Shown piece after piece: positions 48,501 to 59,152 of a stretch of 64,000 bases of DNA. The DNA comes from Tanypteryx hageni (lineage: Eukaryota > Arthropoda > Insecta > Odonata > Petaluridae), in NCBI GenBank assembly GCA_028673005.1, contig CM054116.1, positions 95,314,707 through 95,378,706 on the forward strand. The letters run 5' to 3'. Position 1 is the stretch's first letter. Every line of letters starts with the position of its first letter. The notes under the pieces are model-generated. The model was not told the DNA's origin and did no database searches. It was given only the letters and a program-made list of their open reading frames with translations. The position numbers and the translations under genes are program-made.

Positions 48501-48593
48501 GATGCTATCATTGAGGAAGCTAGAAATGCAATGATTGATGTTTATAAAGCCACATCAAAGGAGGTGGAAATAGCTTCTTATGGAACACAGTGA
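45364..48593 (+). CDS. AGPAT: 1-acyl-sn-glycerol-3-phosphate acyltransferase (AGPAT/LPAAT), short paralogue
   Basis: Five + strand exons (45364-45533, 45670-45806, 47309-47490, 47915-48080, 48439-48593) total 810 nt and predict 269 aa. Same reaction as its divergent neighbour: lysophosphatidic acid to phosphatidic acid on the ER membrane. Visible: N-terminal membrane segments, catalytic [29 protein letters not shown] and APILPVVLSRYYF. All catalytic residues are kept. Differences from the neighbour are ILMFPEGTR in place of LWVFPEGTR, no extra segment after GTR, and a short C-terminus ending SYGTQ. Introns are short (136 to 1502 bp). Exon phases 2,1,0,1 equal those of the - strand gene, so the two are an inverted duplicate pair and probably share regulatory DNA. 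No frameshift or stop is seen; an altered acyl specificity is possible but unproved. Confidence 0.94.
45670..45806 (+). CDS. AGPAT: AGPAT short paralogue, exon 2
   Basis: Acceptor TTTTCCAAG; encodes YPAWGGRQISKILGMNWEIR, then GCVVLINHQSSLDLL with the catalytic His and Asp. Donor GTAAGT, phase 1. The first acceptor keeps frame with exon 1; the AG 7 bp downstream would not. Confidence 0.92.
47309..47490 (+). CDS. AGPAT: AGPAT short paralogue, exon 3
   Basis: 182 nt, the same length as its counterpart in the neighbour. Encodes [39 protein letters not shown] and a Lys-rich end; acceptor ATTCACAG, donor GTGAGA. Confidence 0.94.
47915..48080 (+). CDS. AGPAT: AGPAT short paralogue, exon 4
   Basis: Encodes [40 protein letters not shown] and SRYYFLDHKKKRFDSG. 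Acceptor GATAATAG, donor GTACGT, phase 1. The FPEGTR motif is intact. Confidence 0.92.
48439..48593 (+). CDS. AGPAT: AGPAT short paralogue, exon 5 (terminal)
   Basis: Acceptor TTTTTTCAG; encodes KIILTILPSMPTKGKTVANL, DAIIEEARNAMIDVYKATSK and the terminus SYGTQ before TGA. It lacks the long Ser-rich tail of the neighbour. Confidence 0.9.
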
Positions 48594-49202
48594 TTTATTC
48601 CAGAAGAGTACTGAATGTACTCTTCTGTCACCATATCATAGTTTAACATGCCAAAGATTCCTAATGCCTATATTTTTAATAGAAAGATTTTTACTAAAGG
48701 ATTATTGTTTATAGCTATTTATAAATGAAGCAGAAAGTGAGAAAAGTTAAAATTTATATTATTTTGGAGATATTTTTCAAAAAGTTAAGAGAATTCTTTG
48801 GGGCAATGAAATCCTGACTAGAGGATTAGTCATGCACAAAGTCGACAAATAATAGTGTTATTTTTTCTACATCAGCTAGCCTGTTATGTTGTCTTCTTTG
48901 AGAGTGATGTGCATATTTTTGTAGATCTTTGAAGCTTGTATAGTGATAACAATTTTTTTCTTCAAGATTCATGAAAATTTGAGTTTCTGTGGATTCTTAG
49001 TCATTTTTTAAGTATTGATCTCACGTGGACCATTTCCTAATTTTAAATAAAAAAGAATTTGTTATCATCATGTGGTCTTGTGTTATACAAAATTAAAACT
49101 TATTTTGAAAAAGGGTTCGATCAAAATAGCATTTAAGAGTGACTACCTCCCTCTTTCACTTATAAGTTTAATTAAATCTGTATTGTACAAATTCCTTATT
49201 TA

Positions 49203-49208
49203 AATAAA
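49203..49208 (+). terminator. Candidate polyadenylation signal, AGPAT short paralogue
   Basis: AATAAA followed by TGTTTGATTACTGTTAATGT, about 610 nt after the stop codon. The sequence from 48594 to here has no other feature and is the likely 3' UTR. Confidence 0.45.
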
Positions 49209-49536
49209 TGTTTGATTACTGTTAATGTGAGGCTACTTTATCAGTTAAGTGCATGAACCATTATATAACCTCTGCTCTTTGTCAATTTGTCTTACATTAT
49301 GGGCCCAAAACCCGTCTGACAGCTTGTTTTGCTCGTCTATTATTTTCAAACTAATTTATAAAAAATATTTGAAAAACTAGTGTAATTGCCCATCAAAAAT
49401 GTGCGAGAATAAATAAAATATTAAATTAAAACTTTGAGTTGAAAATTTAGAACTTGTGTAGCAGTAATTCCAACTAGCAACGTAAAATACCAAATTCATG
49501 GCTCATTGTCAATATGTAATATATCTTTTTAAAAAA

Positions 49537-50195
49537 TCTGATGTGGCAACCACATGACTTTCTCCATAACTGTAATATTTCTCAAAATTTCAAATAGGTT
49601 ACATGATAATAAATATTTTAAGGAACGGCGAGAAAAATTTAAAGATTTTACAAGGAACAGAAATAAACTCATTGTCAGAAGCTCCAACAATTAAGAAAAT
49701 AAAAAGGAGTGCTACTAAGACATAACTAAGCATCAAGTGTTTACAATAGTCGCCAGTAGGTGGTGTGGTTATGGCAGCTAAAAAAATTAGTTTTTAAGAT
49801 ATCTCTTAAATAAATATGGGAAAATGTTTCGAACAAAGTAGATAATTAAATTTGCTACAACTTTTATTCCAATACGTTTTTACATATCAAATATTTCAAA
49901 ATATCGGATAAGTGACTATAGTAAACACCCACTTTCAGTTGACCGATTTTTACCAAAAAGCTAATCAACTCTTGTAACTTTCATAAAAATGTTAAATATA
50001 AAATTTCGCATTGACCTGATTAATAGTTTTTGAGTTAGAGCACCCACAAAAAACTGTTACATACACAGAAATCATCAAGAAAATGGTCAAAACATGTTCA
50101 GTGGACCTCAAAACGTACATATTTTTCTGTTGAAATCTCAAAATCTATTTATTTTATGAAAATACTTTCCCCTATACTACATATGGAGAAAGTAA
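49537..50195 (+). mobile_element. MITE family M1, copy C (complete, ~659 bp)
   Basis: Best-preserved full copy: left tip CTGATGTGGCAACCACATG, TIR ACTTTCTCCATA at 49557-49568, and the perfect inverted partner TATGGAGAAAGT at 50182-50193. Interior blocks match copies A, B, D and E. No coding frame. Confidence 0.82.
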
Positions 50196-51826
50196 CAAGT
50201 TACTCTATCAGACTTTCCTTTAGAAAACTTAATACATATGAGGATAAAGTAACCAACGAATTACACAATTGCATTCTCTCTCCCTCCCTCATTCAAGGCA
50301 TGCTTTTCTTATGCATATGAGAATAAAATCAACAGTAGAATTTTACGATTGTTTCCATGATAAATTGATTAAATGCATAAAATACACAAAGAAATCATCT
50401 GAAAACGTAATTTTTGAACATTTTTAATGAGATTTTAATTCTCCCGATAACATTAATCATCATGCTTTTCTCTCTATCTGTATTGATATCTCGAACTTTA
50501 GTTTTTTTAAATGTTAATGGAAAAAGCCTTGCATGCTACATTTTAGCCTATGATGATGCTACTACTACTCACCAACAGAACTTTTTGTGGAATGACTCTT
50601 TTATACATATAGACATACCTAATGCATTTTCATTAACTGATTTATACCAATAAATTGGATTTTTTAAAAATTGGATATTTTGTTTGCTAGGATAATGATG
50701 TCATATGTTTACATTGTTGGTTGAAATCAATGGTATTAGTCTATTGATTCCCATTAAAAGCATTAGATCAATGCTATCATATTATAAATTATTAATTCCC
50801 GTTTATGCTGGACTAGTTGATTAGCTATAAATACGAACCATACTGAAAAACTCCTTGAAATGAAAATTTTTGTAATTCTGCTGTCGGTTGTGCCTAATGA
50901 CCTATCGTCATGCCAAATTTCAGGTCTGTAGCCCTTATAGAAGTACCTTAGGTTTTATGTCATCCTCATATGTTAGAAGCAACTATAGAATAAACATCAT
51001 GTTAGAATTTTGATTATCTGAACTAAATGGGAATTGGTTCAGACAAAAAAAAATCTAGTTAAATATAAACTAAAAAAATTATACATTGTGTAAATTCTGT
51101 TTGTTGAGTTCTTTATAGATTAGACAACTGTCTACCACCAATAAGTACACCTTTACCATAGTTGAAGGGCATTTAAGAGGGTTATTTAAGGATTCAAATT
51201 ACGAGATTGACAGCTGCTTCGTGGAACACATCCTCTTTTTTGCAGCTATATCATGAAATTCTAAACAGAGCAGTCAAACAGGGTCACATAACATCCTGCA
51301 CCTCAAGTGTCCTAGCATTTAAAAGATTTACATGTAATGGCTCCTAACAACCTTAATTTTCTTCTTGTGCTTTTTTATCTTCTTCTTTTATGACTTGGGC
51401 AATCTCTTTCTCTGGTGAGAGTTGATAGCTAGCGTCATTAGCATCACATCTTATCCAATCTTTGATATCTTGTAAAATACAATACAAGTGTCGAGGTGTG
51501 GTGCTTCCATTATGTCAATGGAAATTTTTTCATCTCAGGCCTCCTCTTCAGAAGAGATTTTTGAAATTCTATTCTGTGCCTTCTTAACTACAGAAAAAAT
51601 TTCTACTTTGCCTAATTTGTCATTGGTCAATAAAAGGTCTTGGAAGTATCATCTGTGAACATACCTTTATTACATTCCCGAAGTTCAACTGAGGAATTAG
51701 ATAGTTCACTGTCAATATGAAGGAAGGTATTTTCAATTTTCTATTGGCATTTCTTAATTAATGTTTTATCATATCACTCAGCTTTCGTCCATCTCTGTGA
51801 TTCTTGTTTACAACAATCAAATAAAG
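50196..51826. other. Unassigned AT-rich interval
   Basis: No host exon recognised. A - strand segment at about 51375-51480 reads DIKDWIRCDANDASYQLSPE then KEIAQVIKEEDKKAQEEN, which resembles the C-terminal tail of pogo/Tigger or jerky-type transposases; the rest of such a gene is not seen. Confidence 0.35.
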
Positions 51827-52167
51827 CAGGGGTCGGCAACCTACGGCTCGCAGGCCACGTGCGGCCCTCGAGAACGCTTTATGCAGCCTGCAAAGCTGTA
51901 ATGAAATAGTGATCAGGAAAATTTCTAATGGGCAATTTTATATTTTTTGAGTAAAATTATGGTCTCAAAACCTTTTCTGGTGAAGTTTTAACGCTAGTAA
52001 ATTATGTAGTCTTGATTTCGTTCATATGAAATCACAGAATCTCTAGAAAACATCTGATTTATTCGCTCATCCGGCCCGCCGACGCTTTCTTGACTCCCAA
52101 TGCAGCCCTCCAAAACATTCATAACTGTAAATGTGGCCTGCCATGCAGAAAAGGTTGCCGACCCCTG
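51827..52167. mobile_element. hAT MITE with perfect 8-bp target duplication (341 bp)
   Basis: Ends CAGGGGTCGGCAACCT and, inverted, CAGGGGTCGGCAACCT (perfect over 16). Flanks are AAATAAAG at 51819-51826 and AAATAAAG at 52168-52175, an exact 8-bp duplication. The interior is GC-richer (GCAGGCCACGTGCGGCCCTC). The exact ends and duplication suggest a young insertion. Confidence 0.9.
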
Positions 52168-52420
52168 AAATAAAGGGACATAATTTTTTCACATTGCTGA
52201 ATTTTTTTCCCCAACAAGAAGCAAAGGCAGCTTTTGATTATTACTGGCAATCACAAAAATCAAAGTTATCTCTCTCTCTCTCATCAGATAACAATACCAA
52301 GCAAAATGTGCCACAGTGTTGATGTTCATCACTCTCACATTTCGAAAATTGATTCAGATAATTGCACATCTCTATAACTGAAGTACAGATATAATTGGAA
52401 ACCTACCATAGTAATGAAAT

Positions 52421-53335
52421 TACCGTATATACTCATGTATAAAGCGCAGTTTGAAGACCAAATTTTTAGGTCATAAAGTAGGGGTGCACGTTGTGCATGG
52501 GTAACACCTCTGTGAAGTTAAAAAAATTGAAATCTACCTACCTCACACCAGATTCTCACGTTCTGGGTAAATTGAGAGGAAAACCACGCTAATTATCGAT
52601 GATCCAGCTTATACATATATTAATTAAAGGTATCGAACACCTAATTACTTCCTTACAATTGTATTTTCATCTCCTCTGAATATTCCACATTTCACTAGCT
52701 AACAGCTGATTGCTGTAGTCTCCCGCTAAATCGCCAGGTAGACTTCCCGCAAAACACGCATCGAAAACAAAAAAAAACGAGTACGTATATGCAAATTGAA
52801 ATAATTTTTTTAGATAATTAATTATTATATATAATTAACAATGTAATTAAAAACCCATAGAATACATCTTCCTCATCATCTTCAGCAATACGCAACGAAA
52901 TTTAAGGTTCGTATTAAATACTGTCATTAAATATCTCGTGGCATTTAATATTCTGTAAATAAGTGTTACGTGTATTTTGATAAATTTAAAATAAATTGAC
53001 ATGTTTAAACTTCATTTGACCTTTAAGCCTGAAACGTTTTGCTTTGTAAGCAAACACATCACCGCAACTCGGGATTTTCGGATTTAAAAAATTTATTTTC
53101 GGAGGTTTATAGGTACGTAAAGTCGGATTTGCGTAAGTCGAGTCTTGCGTAACCTGGAAAAGGTCTGTATTTATTTATTTATTTATGATACTCTAGTTAT
53201 TACCTAACATAACAATATAATTCTAAAGTTTTGTTCCTATAACCCTCGCGTTATATAGGTAAACAGGGTATACGAAAAAGTCGGGATTTTTTGGCAAAAA
53301 GTATGGGCGCGCGATATACACGAGTATATACGGTA
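52421..53335. mobile_element. TA-flanked MITE with CCGTATATACTC ends (915 bp)
   Basis: Ends TACCGTATATACTCATGTAT and, inverted, TACCGTATATACTCGTGTAT. A Tigger-like end (GTAAGTCGAGTCTTGCGTAA) lies inside near 53135. Non-coding. Confidence 0.78.
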
Positions 53336-53727
53336 AGCCAAATGAAATCTAAAGATTCCTTACAAAATGGTTTTTAAGAGTTTACTTCATACCAATTAAT
53401 TCCTTAAGCATGTATTACCTATGTGATATTTTGAGCAATTCATGTTTGCAGTTCCTGTTTCGGTTATTCAAAATGTTATTTGAAAGATATTGCAAAAAAC
53501 AATACTGAAGTGTTCCTCATAGTTCCGAGAAGTTTTCCAAATTTGTCAGTTTAATTTTTTTATAATTTTTCTTTGAGTTCAGTGGTTAATGTGTATACCA
53601 GTAAATCCCTGATGGCAAAAATCCTCTTAACTCCTTATCATATAATTTTCCACATCAGCATCATGCTTGAAAATAAGTATTTTGTGCATTTCTCTTCTTT
53701 TATAGTATTAATTATCTAACTTAAAAT

Positions 53728-54385
53728 TCTGATGTACCCACCACATGGTTTTCTCCATATCTGTAATATTTCTAAAAATTCCAAATAGGTTACATAATAA
53801 TAAATATTTTAAGAAACTGCGAGAAAATTTTAGACTTCACAAAGAAGAGAAATAAACTCAAACCATAGCCTTCTGATATTGGATGTAGCCACAAAGCTCC
53901 AACGATTAAGAAAAGAAAAAGGAGCGTTACTAAGACGTAACTAAGCGTCAATTGTTAACAACAGTCGCCAGTAGGTGGCGTGGTGGTGGCAGCATAAATA
54001 TAAGATATCTCTTAAACAATGCATTATATGAAAAAATGTTTCAAACAAAGGTTGTAGAAAATTCAATTTCCTACAACTATTATCCAATACATTTTTACAT
54101 TTATCAAATATTTGAAAATAACGGATAAGTGACAATAGTAAACACCCACTTCCGGTTGACCGATTTTTTTTCTTCTGACTTTTATAAAAATTTCGCGTTG
54201 GCCTGATTAATAGTTTTTGAGTTAGAGCACCCACAAAAAAGCTATCACATACACGTAGACATTATCGAGAAAATGGTCAAAACGTTTCAGAGGACCTCAA
54301 AACGTGTATTTCCGTTGAAATCTCGAAGTCAATTTTTTTCATGAATACAATACTTTCCCTTATACTACGTATATAGAGAAAGTAA
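53728..54385 (+). mobile_element. MITE family M1, copy D (~658 bp)
   Basis: Left tip CTGATGTACCCACCACATG, TTTTCTCCATAT, shared interior blocks (ATTAAGAAAAGAAAAAGGAG, CACCCACTTCCGGTTGACCG, AGTTTTTGAGTTAGAGCACC) and right end ATAGAGAAAGTAA with one change in the TIR. Confidence 0.78.
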
Positions 54386-54954
54386 GAATAAAAAGGTTCT
54401 TAATAGGAAATTAAAACAGACAATTACAGTAAACTCATGCTGTGCGTGGTTTTGGATATCTGCGGTAAAATGCTTGTAGTATATAAGCTAGTGTTTTCAG
54501 TTCTTAGGGGACTGAATGATATTCAATGGGACCGCGAAAATTGAAAGTATAAGAACCACCGATATAAATAATTGGCAATGATATAACTTTAGTAGTCGTG
54601 CGAGACCCTTATTTATACAGGATTTTTTTCTTTTTTTATATACTTGACAAATTACCCAGTAATTCCATGATAGATAACTACGTAGTTAAAACCATTTAGT
54701 CACTATAATTTAGTAATATTTTACCTTGGTCAAGATTCAAAATGTTTTTTTTTCGAAATACTGGATGGTGTCAAAATCAATGAAATAAATAAAATGTATT
54801 TAAAATACCTGAGATGATTCTAAGGATTTTTTTAAAGGTTTACGTGGGTGAGGGGTATAAGATGAGTTGTAATTACTCAAATGCTGATTCACGCTGTTTT
54901 ATATGCTAAACCGTTTATTGTATAAATAAATTAGTTTACACGATAACTATTGAT

Positions 54955-55390
54955 TTTTGGCCGAGCGAAGCGAGGTCTCTCCTGTTGAGTCCATGCGCAT
55001 TTTGTCTGTCTGTTTGTCTGTCTGTTTGTCTGTCTGTTTGTCTGTCTGTTTGTCTGTCTGTTCTACGATAACTGCCGTCTCGCTTGTCTAATTTTTACTA
55101 AACTTCGTGTGCGTGCACAAATAACTTAGTATCGAATGCCTATGGTTTTTCTAGAATAACACCCTTATAGTTACTGCTCAACTTGTGTAAGCGCATTGCG
55201 CTAATTTCCAAATCTCATCCGATCGAAACAAAATTTGGTTCACACACGGAAAACATCAAATGACGAAGAAAACGTCAAATAAACATTTCTCTAAAATGTA
55301 CAGGGAGCCTCCCAGAGGCGCGCAATGTGATTTCCCCCACCAGCCCTAAGTGGGCTGAGCGAGGCCGAAGATCCCGCGGATCCTCTAGTA
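54955..55390. repeat. Repeat with GAGCGAAGCGAGG start and 12-bp microsatellite
   Basis: Starts GGCCGAGCGAAGCGAGGTCT and ends near GGCTGAGCGAGGCCGAAGAT. Inside, the 12-bp unit TGTCTGTCTGTT repeats about five times at roughly 55002-55062. No coding capacity; class unknown. Confidence 0.6.
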
Positions 55391-57034
55391 ATAATTACAT
55401 GCGGTAAATATTAATGTAAAGATGACAAAGGCTACACTTAAATAGAACTTCCTGGTTGGGAAAGAGCATGGTTCGTTGGTGATCTCAACCTGCTCAGGTA
55501 TGCGTCAACTACTCAAATAGTCGACAAGAAATAACGCAAAAAACAGCTTCACTATACTCGGAATTTCTTTAATTTATCCTTCGCCTCTTCACGGACTACG
55601 TGTGTGCGAAGTGACGTAACGTATAACCAAACATATTCCGTAATTCATTGATGATGTGTGGGACGAGTTTTAACGGAAAGCGGTATTTCAGTATTTTTTG
55701 CGAGTGATAACGCGGAAATTCTCTTTTTATCAAAGAGATGCATCGCTCCTTTTCGCCGTGTTTTTGTCAATGGCTCGTGTCCCTGTCGAATTTCTTTTAT
55801 GTTCGAATTCCCTCGAATCTGCTATTGATAAGATCTATGCACGAGTCGCCTTCTTTCTATTTCGGCAAGATACTAAAATACAAGTTAAAAAAAACAACAA
55901 CTTTTCCTGATAGAGATAGCGAAATATTTTTGCAGCGATAATGCTTCTGGGTAGCATTCAGTTCTAGATATCCAAATTCCGAAAGCTCAATTGTCTTAAA
56001 GAGCACACGTGGAAAATTTCGACAATCGCCATTTTATGCCCGGTTAATAAGATTCACAATTTATCTTTATTTTATCTTTATCTTGATTATTGTTATAGGT
56101 TTCAACTATAGCCAAAAAGATTAATTAAGTATTTTAAAACGAAAAAAATTATTGCAATCAACTGTCTATTCAAATTATAATTTTATTTTACTCATACACT
56201 GTAATTTCTCTGTTAATAAAAATCAACAGGAACATCATTTTGTAATATTTTTTCAAATTTTTAAATATTGCGAAATCCCCAAAAAAATCGCAATTAATAT
56301 TAAGGAAACTTAGGAGAAAGCCTTTTAGATTGCGATGAAGTAGGAACCGCCAAGTAAATATAACATTATTATTATTCTAGGATAATTTACAATTCAAAAC
56401 ATGAGATGAAATAATAATTCAACTGAGGCCATACTGGTTGGCTTTCATAATTTTGTTTTAGCTCTTCAATAATTTCATCATGAGCCTTCCCATCCTTCTA
56501 CCTTTTCATTCCTACATTTAATTCATGCTCAATCTCTATCTTTAGGTAAAACGAAATTAAATTCTTCAAATTACAGTTTAAACCAACAATTTCTATCGCG
56601 AATTATTCAAAATAGTTAGCGAAATTAACATATGATTTTTATCAATTAATTTCCTCAAATTTGAAGCTTTGTCTTTGTTATTACGGCGCCGGAGTTAAAA
56701 ATATTTCCAGTAAGTTTTGCTGAACAAATGAAAAATAAAACTAAAATGTAAAAATCAAAATAATTCTATCTTTTTTGTTTCAAGTTGCCTTAGCAATGAC
56801 TCCTTTTTATGGATCTTATGTTAATATGCTTAAAACATGAGCACCGATAAATACAATAACATATATATTGCACGAAATATTGCTATTTTTGCACATCAAA
56901 TAAAAAAATTCGCATGTTGTTCTTTCATCGAGAAACGACGTGAAAGAGCATCCGGACGGTGAGGATACATTGGGAGTAATATGCGAGGTCGTCATGACAA
57001 ATCTTACACAGATGCAAGAGCTCATAGCCTAGGG
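55391..57034. other. Unassigned interval
   Basis: Mixed composition. Two overlapping frames at 55698-55941 (67-70 aa) have no recognisable domain. No bounded repeat found. Confidence 0.35.
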
Positions 57035-57233
57035 CAGGAATCGGCAAACTTGAAACGTAAAAGAGCCATTTTTCGCTTTTCGTCTCACTCCAAAATACTT
57101 GAGAGACGCACAGTGACTACCTGTTCGACCTTTTTTAAGAGAGATTCGAGTGATTGCGATAAGCGTGTTTCATGACTGATAGAGAGCTTAGCCACGAGTA
57201 TGTGCTCAAGGAGCCGCAGGTGGCCAATCCCTG
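57035..57233. mobile_element. Degraded hAT-like MITE (199 bp)
   Basis: Ends CAGGAATCGGCAAACTT and, inverted, CAGGGATTGGCCACCTG resemble the TIR of the MITE at 51827. No target duplication remains. Confidence 0.5.
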
Positions 57234-58780
57234 TCGTATTCAAACATTTTCAGTTGACGTTCCTATCGAAGAATATTCGCGTACCCACTCATGCACGTTG
57301 AAGTTGGAAGGATTTACCCTATAAACGAAATGGAAAAATCTAAATTTCCTAAAAGACTAAATTTCTGGGATTGCCTGACGTAGGACTCGCGTATAACTTC
57401 ACAGAGGAAGGAAACCAAGAATTCGTTCCGAATATGTATACCAAGAATAATTCCAAGGGCTAACATGGAGACTCATACGATTTGAATGCTTTAAAAGAGG
57501 AGTTTTCAACGCGTCTCCCTGGGGTACCGTCCAGATTTATAAAATACGCGAAGTATTAAAGAGTAGAATTCTTTTTCTAACTCCGGATTCCAGCTTGATT
57601 TCGGAATAAAAGATTGTAAAGTTAAGACTACAAATAGCATCATAAACGATATGAACAATTTTACTGACCAAAGGGGATTGGGATGGAAAAATTATTTGAT
57701 TACTTTCGCGCATCTCTTCAAATTAGCCCAAATTAACGGCGATTAAATTATTGAGAGGTCGGGAGGTCTTTCTTTCACTCGTTTGCGAAGTCAGGAATGC
57801 AGAAACAGAGTGGCGGGATAGTTTCGACACACCGCTAGAAAAACCCGTCGCTCTTTTGCGAAACGATAATGGCTTTCCGTCGCTAAGGTCGAGAGGCTGC
57901 TGATTCGACGAATGCCGCCAAAGGCGAATATTTGCCTTCATGATAAAGTGTCGAGAGGAAAGTGACAATGGGGTATCCGAGCTCGAACTAATACGGAGTT
58001 GTTTTTGCGAAGAATGTTTCCGTACGATTCTTGCGCCCGAAGTCGTGAATCGTTCGCAACATAGGCATACATGGCGAAATATGCGATAATTATGAACGTG
58101 AGAAGCGAATGTAGCATAAGGACAATACCTCGTTACTTCGCCTTCATTAATTTCCACACGCGCGACAGGAAGAAGTCGACAGATACGTGAGATTATTGAC
58201 AGACAGGGAGAAAGGTTGAGGGCGACTTTATCTTTCCGATAAGCGACGAGTGCGCGGAACGAAGTCTCGAGGTGGCAATGATCGCCCGAGAAATAGCGAG
58301 GACAGATAGGATATTAAAATCCCTTGGGGGTGGGGAGGGGAAAGCTACGAGCGGACACAGCTGCGGAATTGGAAAGAAGAACAAAAATCAGCTGCTCCTT
58401 ATCTTCGTTCGGTCTACTCGGATGACTCGAGTGGGAAGATAAAAAGGGGCTTGTTATCCTTGAAAATAAAAGTCATAAGAAGAGAGAAAAGGAGAGGGTA
58501 ACGCGACATATTAGGCGTTTTTTATATCGATACCGAAAAAATCAATTTCAGATTTAATTAGAAATAATACGAAGAATCGCGCTGTTAGATGAGGCAAACG
58601 CGCACGCCATAAAAAAAACGTAGCCGAACCCACTTAGCATGCGGTTGTGATTTCAAGAAAATGCGATTTGTCAGTACCGCAATGTCTTTCAAATGCAAGT
58701 GTAAGTCAATGTCATTTCAATTATTTTTAGCGCGTTTCATTTTATAAACGCGCTTATGTTTTGTGTTGTCTATGATGCCA
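57234..58780. other. GC-richer, repeat-poor island with clustered GATA motifs
   Basis: Composition differs from surrounding DNA, with many CpG. Between 58228 and 58459 there are TTATCT (58228), GATAAG (58238), AGATAG (58304), TTATCT (58399), AGATAA (58437) and TTATCC (58454), plus E-boxes CAGCTG at 58358 and 58389. A 144-codon - strand frame (57723-58157) has no known domain. It could be a regulatory module or a 5' exon of a gene outside the repeat zone. Confidence 0.4.
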
Positions 58781-58934
58781 ATTATTACGCTGCCAAAGAA
58801 TTATTTTGGAGACGTTGGTGGACGGCAGGGGGTGTCTTCAAAAATTTCAAATTAAGGTTGTAAGCAAATGGTTATAAATAGAAACAACATTTTTCACTAT
58901 TTAAGTGACCTTTAATGCCATCTATAACACTGCA

Positions 58935-59150
58935 AGAAGAAATGTTTTTGAGAAATCGGTGGATTATAAGATTCTGAACGAATTGTTATAGGTAGAAAGT
59001 TAAAAAGTTTTAATTTATTGTTGAATAAATTACTTTATATCATATAATTGTATTAGTAAATTTTAAAAGTATTTTAAGTATACAATTCTAAATAAACCTC
59101 AATAAATAAAACGCGCTTTTTCATATTGCGTCAGAAAATGAAGCTTCAAT
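58935..59150. repeat. Dispersed repeat related to 16225-16500
   Basis: Shares CTGCAAGAAGAAATGTTTTT GAGAAATC and near the right end AATAAACCTCAATAAATAAA and AATGAAGCTTCA. It abuts MITE copy E. Confidence 0.58.
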
Positions 59151-59152
59151 TT

